DNA of 17,000 bases. Origin: Citricoccus sp. WCRC_4 (GTDB lineage: Bacteria; Actinomycetota; Actinomycetes; Actinomycetales; Micrococcaceae). Made by a program: the position numbers and the translations under genes. Location of the stretch: positions 1 to 17,000 of the forward strand of contig JAPFFX010000203.1 of assembly GCA_026645375.1 (NCBI GenBank), read 5' to 3'. Below the pieces are notes generated by a model. That model was not told the DNA's origin. It did no database searches and saw only the letters and a list, made by a program, of their open reading frames with translations. Below, one piece after another: positions 1 through 5,599 of the stretch. The first letter of the stretch is position 1. Every line of letters starts with the position of its first letter.

Positions 1-1253
1 GAGAGTTCCGTGGCATAGGACACCGCCAGGTTGCCGCCGGCCTCGGAGGCGCCGGTGACCTCCCCGCGCAGGTCCACGATCGTCTCCGGGTGGCCGTGGT
101 GGGACATCCACACCAGCACGCGTCGACCGCGCTGCTCGGCCAGCGCCAGGACGTTGTCCTGCCCGGAGGGCTGCAGGGGACCACCGGAGCAGTTCATCCG
201 GCCGGAGTCGGTCAGCAACCGCGGCTGGAGCGTGGTCGCGGGACGGTCCCAGCCGGCCGTGGCGTCGCGGAGGGCCGTGGGGGCCGGCACGGCGTAGACG
301 CCCGTGTTCGCCGCCACGAACTCCAGGCCGGACTCCCCCACGTCCTGCCCCTGCAGGTAGAGCCATTCCCCGTTGCGGGAGACGCACGGGCCGGAGAAGG
401 ACGTCCGCACCGAGCAGCCGCCCGCCACGAGCCGGACGGAGCCGTCGTCGGGACCGGCGGGGTCCATGGTGCCGGTGTCGACCACGGCGACGGCGGTCCT
501 CAGGTCCAGCCCGGCGCCCGCCCCGGGCGTGGTGGTGAAGAACACGTGCCGGCCGTCGGCGGCGTAGACCGGATCGGTGGCCTCGCGCTCACCGCCGGTG
601 AGTTGCCGGGCCGGCGGAACGGCGGGGCACGGCGCGGCGGTGGTCTTCGCCCGGCCCCGCGGGGCGAACACGGGCTCCTCGTCCGGGTCGGGGAGCTCGA
701 TCTCGAACAGCTGGGTGCGCTGGTCGGTGGTGTAGCCCCGTCCGTTCTCGCGGTGGTCCGGTCCGGTGAACAGCCGGGGGTCCTCCTGCGCCGGGCCGAC
801 GTCGGGCAGCGTGCCGTACCGGCCGGCCTCGGGCACCGCGGCGCTGAACACGATCCGGGAGGAGTCCGGGGACCAGTTGAACTGGGCAACCCCCAGTGGC
901 CGGTCGGTGAGCAGCCGCGCCTCGCCGCCGTCCAGGGGCAGCAGCACGAGCTGTGGCGCGGAGTCGGCCGGGGTGTCCCGGTCCATCCCCGTGCCGTGAC
1001 CAGCCCCCGGGGCGGGGGTGCGCAGGAAGGCCACGGTCCTCCCGTCCGGGGAGACGCGTGGGCCGGCATCCCGGTAACCGCGCGTCAGGCGCCGCGGTGG
1101 TGCCGAGCCGTCCGTCGCGATGAGCCACAGCTGACCGGTGTAGCCGTCCGTCCAGAAGTCCGCGCGGGAGGTGGCCACCACGAGGTGCAGGCCGTCCGGG
1201 GTGAGTGAAGGCCTCCCGGTCGACGTGATGAGGTCGAGCTGCTCTGGTCGCAT
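1..1253 (-). CDS. S9-family peptidase (acylaminoacyl-peptidase / prolyl-oligopeptidase-like), N-terminal part, cut by window edge
   Basis: The frame is open from an ATG at 1253 to the left edge, giving about 417 codons without a stop; I translated it by hand. The protein begins MRPEQLDLIT and carries repeated beta-propeller (PD40/TolB-type) motifs such as RVSPDGRTVAFLR and FNWSPDSSRIVFS. This is the N-terminal propeller that gates the active site in S9 serine peptidases. The catalytic alpha/beta-hydrolase domain with Ser-Asp-His would lie left of the window, so activity cannot be judged. No signal peptide is visible, suggesting a cytoplasmic enzyme acting on short peptides. Another in-frame ATG lies at 1259. 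I prefer 1253 because a TAGGTT -10-like hexamer ends exactly six bases before it, the geometry of a leaderless start. The gene is divergent from the NfeD gene. A standalone TolB-like propeller protein is possible but less likely. Confidence 0.8.
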   Translation of the reverse strand, partial: MRPEQLDLITSTGRPSLTPDGLHLVVATSRADFWTDGYTGQLWLIATDGSAPPRRLTRGYRDAGPRVSPDGRTVAFLRTPAPGAGHGTGMDRDTPADSAPQLVLLPLDGGEARLLTDRPLGVAQFNWSPDSSRIVFSAAVPEAGRYGTLPDVGPAQEDPRLFTGPDHRENGRGYTTDQRTQLFEIELPDPDEEPVFAPRGRAKTTAAPCPAVPPARQLTGGEREATDPVYAADGRHVFFTTTPGAGAGLDLRTAVAVVDTGTMDPAGPDDGSVRLVAGGCSVRTSFSGPCVSRNGEWLYLQGQDVGESGLEFVAANTGVYAVPAPTALRDATAGWDRPATTLQPRLLTDSGRMNCSGGPLQPSGQDNVLALAEQRGRRVLVWMSHHGHPETIVDLRGEVTGASEAGGNLAVSYATEL

Positions 1254-1259
1254 GTGCAT

Positions 1260-1265
1260 AACCTA
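1260..1265 (-). promoter_or_regulatory. Candidate -10 element of the S9 peptidase gene (leaderless geometry)
   Basis: On the minus strand the hexamer TAGGTT fits TANNNT. Six bases (1254-1259) separate it from the ATG at 1253, placing the expected transcription start on the A of that ATG. I see no convincing -35 box. This is inference from spacing alone. Confidence 0.4.
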
Positions 1266-1267
1266 CG

Positions 1268-1297
1268 TTGTCGGATGCCATGGTGAGCAGGCAGGAT
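1268..1297 (+). promoter_or_regulatory. Weak candidate promoter for the nfeD-SPFH unit
   Basis: TTGTCG (1268-1273) and CAGGAT (1292-1297) are 18 bases apart and lie upstream of the NfeD ribosome binding site at 1324-1329. The -10 lacks the usual leading T, so the call is tentative. The 81-base divergent gap holds nothing else I recognise. Confidence 0.25.
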
Positions 1298-1334
1298 GGG
1301 GGAAGGGCGCAGACCGCGCGGACAGGAGGCCACG

Positions 1335-1829
1335 ATGGTCGAATGGGTGGGTGACAACCTCTGGGCGTTCTGGCTGACCCTGGCCGTCGTGTTCGCCGTG
1401 GTCGAGGTCTTCATCCTGGACCTCGTGTTCCTCATGCTCGCCGCCGGTGCGGCTGCCGCGCTCGCCACGGCACTGGCCGGTGGTGAGGCCTGGCTGCAGA
1501 TCGTCATGTTCTCCGGGACGTCCCTGCTGATGCTGGCGGCCGTGCGGCCGACGGCCCTGCGGCACCTGAAGAAGGGGCCGGCGGACCAGCTGACCAACGT
1601 GGACACCCTGCCCGGCCGGACCGCCGTGGTCCTGGAGGACACCACGGGCAACTCCGGGCTGGCCAAGGTGGACGGCGAGACGTGGACCGCGCGCTCGGCC
1701 ACCGGCGTCCTCATCCCGGCCGGCTCCGAGGTGGAGATCGACAGGGTACAGGGCGCGACGCTCATCATCCACCCGCGTCCGAGCATCGACTGGGAGTCCG
1801 GCCAGGCCGGGCAGACCGACGGCCCCTGA
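1335..1829 (+). CDS. NfeD-like membrane protein
   Basis: The 164-residue protein begins MVEWVGDNLWAF. It has hydrophobic segments at about residues 9-47 and 50-70 (two to three membrane spans), followed by a soluble C-terminal NfeD-C type OB-fold (about 86-146). That domain contains the typical pattern of a short beta strand, LPGRTAVVLED, G-WTARS and IPAGSEVEIDRVQGATLII. NfeD proteins pair with SPFH/flotillin proteins in membrane microdomains, and an SPFH gene follows 65 bases downstream, almost surely in the same operon. This is the short NfeD form, lacking the N-terminal ClpP-like protease domain of long NfeD. I chose ATG 1335 because AGGAGG (1324-1329) lies five bases before it. An in-frame ATG at 1296 would add 13 non-hydrophobic residues and place the ribosome binding site inside the gene. 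Confidence 0.87.
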   Translation: MVEWVGDNLWAFWLTLAVVFAVVEVFILDLVFLMLAAGAAAALATALAGGEAWLQIVMFSGTSLLMLAAVRPTALRHLKKGPADQLTNVDTLPGRTAVVLEDTTGNSGLAKVDGETWTARSATGVLIPAGSEVEIDRVQGATLIIHPRPSIDWESGQAGQTDGP

Positions 1830-1862
1830 CCCGGCGCACAACCAACCCAGCATGAACAGCAG

Positions 1863-1884
1863 GCGGCCTCCGGGCCGCAGGAGG
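1863..1884 (+). promoter_or_regulatory. UNCG-capped hairpin abutting the SPFH ribosome binding site, with a competing anti-SD pairing
   Basis: GCGGCC (1863-1868) and GGCCGC (1873-1878) form a perfect six-bp GC stem around TCCG, a UNCG-type tetraloop closed by a C-G pair. The Shine-Dalgarno AGGAGG (1879-1884) begins immediately after the stem. CCTCC (1867-1871), partly in the stem and loop, can instead pair with GGAGG (1880-1884). The two structures exclude each other. The bases are seen directly; a regulatory role is inference. Confidence 0.4.
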
Positions 1885-1894
1885 GAGCAACGGC

Positions 1895-3112
1895 GTGGAA
1901 GTCCTCATCGTGCTCGTCGTCGTAGCGGTCCTGGTGGCCATCATCCTGATCCGGGCGGTGCGGATCGTCCCGCAGGCGCGGGCCGGCATCGTCGAGCGCC
2001 TGGGCAAGTACCAGAGCACCAGGGGCGCCGGGCTGACGCTGATGATCCCGTTCATCGACCGGATGCGGCCCCTGATGGACATGCGTGAACAGGTGGTGTC
2101 CTTCCCGCCCCAGCCGGTGATCACGGAGGACAACCTCGTGGTGTCCATCGACACGGTGGTGTACTTCCAGGTGACCGACGCCAAGGCGGCCACCTACGAG
2201 ATCAACAACTACATCCACGCCGTGGAACAGCTCACCACCACCACGCTGCGCAACGTGGTCGGCGGCATGAACCTCGAGGTCGCGCTGACGAGCCGCGACT
2301 CGATCAACAACCAGCTGCGGGGGGTGCTGGACGAGGCCACGGGCAAGTGGGGCCTGCGGGTCTCGCGGGTGGAGCTCAAGGCCATCGACCCGCCGCACTC
2401 CATCCAGGACTCGATGGAGAAGCAGATGCGCGCCGAGCGGGACCGCCGTGCCGCCATCCTGACCGCCGAGGGCACCAAGCAGGCCGAGATCCTCACCGCC
2501 GAGGGTGAGCGCCAGGCCGCGATCCTCGAGGCCGAGGGTGATGCCCAGGCCCGCGTCCTGCGCGCCAACGCCGAGGCGGAGGCCATCCACGTGGTGTTCG
2601 AGGCCATCCACGAGGGGCGCCCGGACCCGGACCTGCTGGCCTACAAGTACCTGGAGACGCTGCCGAAGATCGCCGAGGGCGAGTCGAACAAGGTGTGGGT
2701 CATCCCGGCGGAGCTGACGGATGCACTGGGCCGGATGGGCCCGGCCTTCGGCGGCGCCGGCTCGGCGGAGTCCGCGGTGCAGGACCTGCTGGGCGGGGCC
2801 TCCGGCGGAGACGACGACGATGAGGCCGGCACCCGGCCCAGGGGCCGGCGTCGGGAGCCGCGGCCGACCACCGCTGCGGAACTGAGCGAGGCCGGTCAGG
2901 GCCTGGGGGCCATCACGGACACCCCGCTGGAGGAGGCGCTGGCGCCGCCGGCGATCCTGGAGGACGAGCACTCCGCGACCGCCGAGCGCGCCCTGCATGC
3001 CTCGACGTCCCCCGCGGACGCGCCCACCATGCCGCGGCGCGCCCCCGGTGGGACGGACCCCGTTACCGAGGACGGCCGGATCGGCGAGGACGGGAACAAA
3101 GACGGGTCCTGA
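1895..3112 (+). CDS. SPFH/Band 7 (stomatin/flotillin-like) membrane protein
   Basis: The 405-residue protein starts at GTG 1895, ten bases after AGGAGG (1879-1884). Residues 1-20 form one hydrophobic N-terminal anchor. Residues about 22-185 are the SPFH domain, recognisable from RIVPQARAGIVERLGKY, the GAGLTLMIPFID segment and VSIDTVVYFQVTD. Residues 186-229 form a hendecad repeat helix (A-I-L-x-A-E-G-x-x-Q pattern), typical of the oligomerising coiled coil of stomatins. About 250-275 resembles the conserved YKYLETLPKIAEG...VWVIPAE segment. From about 283 the tail is disordered, with an acidic DDDDE run and a basic RPRGRRR patch. The protein probably forms ring-like oligomers scaffolding membrane domains with the NfeD partner encoded just upstream. 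Which membrane process it serves here cannot be told. A six-bp hairpin (3109-3114 with 3124-3129) at its end is too weak to call a terminator. Confidence 0.9.
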   Translation: MEVLIVLVVVAVLVAIILIRAVRIVPQARAGIVERLGKYQSTRGAGLTLMIPFIDRMRPLMDMREQVVSFPPQPVITEDNLVVSIDTVVYFQVTDAKAATYEINNYIHAVEQLTTTTLRNVVGGMNLEVALTSRDSINNQLRGVLDEATGKWGLRVSRVELKAIDPPHSIQDSMEKQMRAERDRRAAILTAEGTKQAEILTAEGERQAAILEAEGDAQARVLRANAEAEAIHVVFEAIHEGRPDPDLLAYKYLETLPKIAEGESNKVWVIPAELTDALGRMGPAFGGAGSAESAVQDLLGGASGGDDDDEAGTRPRGRRREPRPTTAAELSEAGQGLGAITDTPLEEALAPPAILEDEHSATAERALHASTSPADAPTMPRRAPGGTDPVTEDGRIGEDGNKDGS

Positions 3113-3170
3113 GGCGTTGGCACCCTCAGATCCCCCCGCTGGACCGGCCGAGGTACCCGACGGTGCACGG

Positions 3171-3176
3171 TAGACT
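3171..3176 (+). promoter_or_regulatory. Candidate -10 element of rbpA
   Basis: TAGACT fits the actinobacterial TANNNT -10 and lies 47 bases before the rbpA start codon, leaving room for the AAGGAG ribosome site at 3213-3218. No good -35 box is seen 16-18 bases upstream. rbpA is stress-induced through alternative sigma factors in some actinobacteria, but I do not see a clear GGAAT-N18-GTT motif here. Confidence 0.4.
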
Positions 3177-3223
3177 GGTGGGTCGACGTCGTACCGCCCC
3201 GATGGGGGCCGGAAGGAGACCGA

Positions 3224-3571
3224 ATGAGCGACCGCAGCCTGCGCGGCATGCGCCTGGGCGCCCAGTCCATGGAGTCCGAGTCCGGAGTGGAACCAGCCCC
3301 GCGTCAGCGGGTGGAGTACCGCACCGAGGACGGTGAGCAGGTGTTCGTGGTGTTCGCCACGGACGCGGAGATCCCCGCCACCTGGACTTCGAAGACCGGC
3401 AAGGAGGCGCTCCTGGTCGACGGCGAGAAGCCGGACCAGACCGACGCCAAGCCGGTCCGCACCCATTGGGACATGCTCCTGGAGCGCCGCAGCATCGAGG
3501 AGCTCGAGGAGGCCCTGGAGGGCCAGCTGAACAAGCTCCGCGAACGCCGTGGCGAGAAGACCAGCTCCTGA
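3224..3571 (+). CDS. rbpA: RNA polymerase-binding protein RbpA
   Basis: The 115-residue protein matches RbpA along its length. It has the N-terminal tail SDRSLRGMRLGAQS, the basic PRQRVEYRTEDGE start of the central domain (about 26-72), and the hallmark C-terminal sigma-interacting helix RTHWDMLLERRSIEELEEAL (79-98). RbpA binds the principal sigma factor and RNA polymerase and stabilises open complexes in actinobacteria. There is no cysteine in the protein, so the zinc site reported for Streptomyces RbpA is absent, as in the mycobacterial form. ATG 3224 follows AAGGAG (3213-3218) at good spacing. The gene is convergent with the mannosyltransferase gene, the same tail-to-tail arrangement as Rv2050/Rv2051c in M. 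tuberculosis. Confidence 0.96.
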   Translation: MSDRSLRGMRLGAQSMESESGVEPAPRQRVEYRTEDGEQVFVVFATDAEIPATWTSKTGKEALLVDGEKPDQTDAKPVRTHWDMLLERRSIEELEEALEGQLNKLRERRGEKTSS

Positions 3572-3607
3572 CCGGGTGCTGAGTGCCGGGACGCCCCGGA
3601 TGAGCAT

Positions 3608-3649
3608 GCAGTAGAGGCCCGCATCACGACTGATGCGGGCCTCTACTGC
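3608..3649. terminator. Bidirectional terminator-like perfect stem-loop between rbpA and ppm1
   Basis: Bases 3608-3626 and 3631-3649 are exact reverse complements, giving a 19-bp stem with a four-base CGAC loop. It sits 37 bases after the rbpA stop and 37 bases after the ppm1 stop on the other strand, so it can serve both convergent genes. No long T-run follows on either side, as is usual for GC-rich actinobacteria. Confidence 0.85.
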
Positions 3650-3685
3650 TCTCTGCTGCCGGCCCGGGCCGGGCGCAGTGGGGCG

Positions 3686-4450
3686 TCAGGCGCCGAACCG
3701 GCCCTTGAGCACGTTCCAGCGGGCCCGCAGGCCCCACTTCGTCACCGAGGTGACGGCCTCGGTGATGATGTTCCCGCTCATCTTCGACTCGCCGTACTCG
3801 CGTTCCACGAAGGTGATCGGCACCTCGACGATCCGCTTGCCCAGCAGTGCGGTGCGGAAGGTCATGTCGACCTGGAAGCCGTAGCCCTTGGACTGGACGT
3901 CGTCCAGGTCGATCGCCCGGAGCGTGTCCGCCCGGTAGGCGCGGTAGCCGGCGGTGACGTCGGTCAGCTTCAGGCCGAGCATGATCCGGGGGTACAGCGA
4001 GCCGCAGGCGGAGATGAGCTTGCGGTGGGCCGGCCAGTTCACCATCTTGCCACCCGGGACGCGGCGAGAGCCGATCACCAGGTCCGCGCCGTCGACGGCC
4101 TCGAGCAGCCGGGGCAGCTGTTCCGGCTGGTGGGAGCCGTCGGCGTCCATCTCCACGAGCACGTCGTAGCCGCGCTCCAGGCCCCAGCGGAAGCCGGCGA
4201 TATACGCCCCGCCCAGCCCGTTCTTCTGCGTCCGGTGCAGCACGTGGACCTGCGCGTCGGACGCCGCGGCGTCATCGGCCCACTGGCCCGTGCCGTCCGG
4301 CGAGGCGTCGTCGACCACCAGCACGTCCGACTCCGGGACGGCCACGCGCAGTCGATCGAGGGTGCGGGGCAGGGACTCGATCTCGTTGTACGTGGGGATG
4401 ATGGTGAGCACGCGCATGCGGGAGAAATCCTTCGGGTCGTCCGGGGGCAT
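3686..4450 (-). CDS. ppm1: Polyprenol monophosphomannose synthase (GT2, DPM1-like)
   Basis: The 254-residue protein is a family 2 glycosyltransferase. It shows IIPTYNE (17-23), VVDDASPDGTG (45-55), the metal- and nucleotide-binding MDADGSHQPEQLP (101-113; DAD motif), GSRRVPGG (127-134) and DVTAGYRAYR (164-173). These match the DPM1/Ppm1 group, which transfers mannose from GDP-mannose to polyprenyl phosphate on the inner membrane face, supplying lipomannan synthesis and protein O-mannosylation. It lacks membrane spans. It is also a single domain: the Lnt-like N-acyltransferase domain fused to it in M. tuberculosis Ppm1 is absent, and no lnt gene is in the window. Start is uncertain. ATG 4450 has no ribosome site but lies nine bases after a TATACT box. 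ATG 4417 (MRVLTIIPTYNE) has AAGGA ten bases upstream and fits the family's usual N-terminus. Confidence 0.9.
   Translation of the reverse strand: MPPDDPKDFSRMRVLTIIPTYNEIESLPRTLDRLRVAVPESDVLVVDDASPDGTGQWADDAAASDAQVHVLHRTQKNGLGGAYIAGFRWGLERGYDVLVEMDADGSHQPEQLPRLLEAVDGADLVIGSRRVPGGKMVNWPAHRKLISACGSLYPRIMLGLKLTDVTAGYRAYRADTLRAIDLDDVQSKGYGFQVDMTFRTALLGKRIVEVPITFVEREYGESKMSGNIITEAVTSVTKWGLRARWNVLKGRFGA
4428..4432 (-). promoter_or_regulatory. Ribosome binding site favouring the shorter ppm1 start at 4417
   Basis: AAGGA on the minus strand lies ten bases before the ATG at 4417-4415. If it is used, the protein loses its first 11 residues and begins MRVLTIIPTYNE. If the promoter at 4460-4465 is right, this ATG would have a leader of about 35 bases. 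Confidence 0.4.
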
Positions 4451-4459
4451 TGGCAGTCA

Positions 4460-4465
4460 AGTATA
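4460..4465 (-). promoter_or_regulatory. Candidate -10 element of ppm1
   Basis: TATACT on the minus strand is a near-perfect -10 hexamer and the most AT-rich spot in this gap. Expected transcription start is near 4453, just before ATG 4450. No -35 match is evident. The 57-base gap to the amidohydrolase-like stop shows no strong terminator hairpin, so some read-through from upstream is possible. Confidence 0.5.
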
Positions 4466-4507
4466 GGGGTGGCCGTCTGGGAGCGGGCTGGAGGGCCGGC
4501 CTGGGGC

Positions 4508-5599
4508 TCAGGAGCGGTAGGCGGCGGCGCCGTCCACGACCGTGGCCAGGCACCGCGGGGCGGCGGTGCCCGCCTCGAGGACCGGCAGCAACGGGGTCCC
4601 GGCGCGGGTGTCGGTGCTCCACGCGGCAACGCGTCCGTCCGGTGCCTGCACGCTGAGTGCCTCCGTGGCCCAGATGCCGAACGTGGCCGGAGCGGACGGG
4701 ACGATCCGGCCGGCCGTCCCGTACCGGTCGGCGACGGCGGCAGGCAGTGCGCGCAGCCCGGCCCGGGTGGCGGCGGTGAAACCGGCCCGGGCGGAGATCC
4801 GCTGGTCCGGGTCCCCATGCTCGAGACAGGCCCGGATGGCCGACCACAGGTCCGCGGGCCCGGCCCCGGTGCCGAGGCAGACCGGCACCCCCCGGGCGAG
4901 CAGCGAGGCGACGGGCGCGTGGACCGCACCGGTGGCGTCCGGGACCACGGTCACGGACAGGCCCAGGCGGGCCAGCTGCTCGATCACCGACTCCGGTGCG
5001 GGACCGTTCCAGGCGATACGGTGCCGGACCCGCCCGGTGGCGGCCAGCCCCTGGGCATCGGCGGCCCCGGCGACGGCGGCGATCACGGCATCCAGGCCCT
5101 CGGCGTCCTCCGGCAGGAAGTACACCTGGACGCCGGCCTCGGTGGCCACGCCCGCCAGCCGGGCCGCGGCCGGGGCGGCCAGTCCCGCCGGGCCGACGAC
5201 GGCGGCCAGTCCGGCCACGAGAGTGCCTCCTGCGTCGGCCTCCCCCGTCATGGCGAGGGCCTCCTGGGGCGACCGGGGCACGCGGTCGGCATCGACCGGA
5301 CGGTAGACCACGCCGGCAGCGGCGCCATCGGCGGCGGCGGTCCCGTCGGTGACCGACAGGAACACCCCCGCCGCAGCGGGGTCGGCAGCGCGGGCCAGGC
5401 CGAGCGAGTCCACGAAGGCGGGGACCACGAGGGCCTCGTCGAGGTCCACCACCTCCCAGTCCGCGCCGCTGCGCTGCCGCATCTGCTCGGCCGTGTCATC
5501 GGCCCCGACCCAGGCGACGGACCCGCCGTCCACGAGCACGGCCGTGGCGTAGGGGTCGGACGTGGAGTGGATGGTGCCGTTGACGTAGAGAGTGGTCAT
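4508..5599 (-). CDS. Amidohydrolase-like protein lacking metal ligands (probable pseudoenzyme)
   Basis: The 363-residue protein has the N-terminal beta-sandwich start of the amidohydrolase superfamily (MTTLYVNGTIHSTSDPYATAVLVDGGSVAWVG) followed by VVPAFVDS (58-65), where active members read GFVDSHVH. Here the two metal-binding histidines of HxH are replaced by Leu66 and Leu68. Further on, RIAW (194-197) stands where YtcJ-like enzymes have RIEH. LGTGAG (242-247) stands where they have the catalytic Asp of GSDA. The TIM-barrel region is also shortened and Ala/Gly-rich. I therefore infer loss of hydrolase activity; the reading frame and codon use are intact, so it is not a decaying gene. The ATG (5599-5597) overlaps the helY stop in ATGA, indicating translational coupling. 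Its function is unknown; the context suggests a partner of the helicase or simply hitch-hiking. Confidence 0.75.
   Translation of the reverse strand: MTTLYVNGTIHSTSDPYATAVLVDGGSVAWVGADDTAEQMRQRSGADWEVVDLDEALVVPAFVDSLGLARAADPAAAGVFLSVTDGTAAADGAAAGVVYRPVDADRVPRSPQEALAMTGEADAGGTLVAGLAAVVGPAGLAAPAAARLAGVATEAGVQVYFLPEDAEGLDAVIAAVAGAADAQGLAATGRVRHRIAWNGPAPESVIEQLARLGLSVTVVPDATGAVHAPVASLLARGVPVCLGTGAGPADLWSAIRACLEHGDPDQRISARAGFTAATRAGLRALPAAVADRYGTAGRIVPSAPATFGIWATEALSVQAPDGRVAAWSTDTRAGTPLLPVLEAGTAAPRCLATVVDGAAAYRS

Noticed and set aside
1268..1276. TTGTCGGAT as a possible PafBC motif before nfeD
   Set aside because: The GTG end of the motif is missing and no TANNNT follows after eight bases; kept only as a weak ordinary -35.
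3109..3129. CTGAGG/CCTCAG hairpin at the end of the SPFH gene as terminator
   Set aside because: Only six bp with a nine-base loop and no T-run; such pairings are common by chance in this composition.
1085..3607. A minus-strand open frame of 840 codons across the nfeD-SPFH-rbpA region
   Set aside because: It crosses three well-supported plus-strand genes with clear ribosome sites and families; its translation shows only low-complexity shadow sequence.
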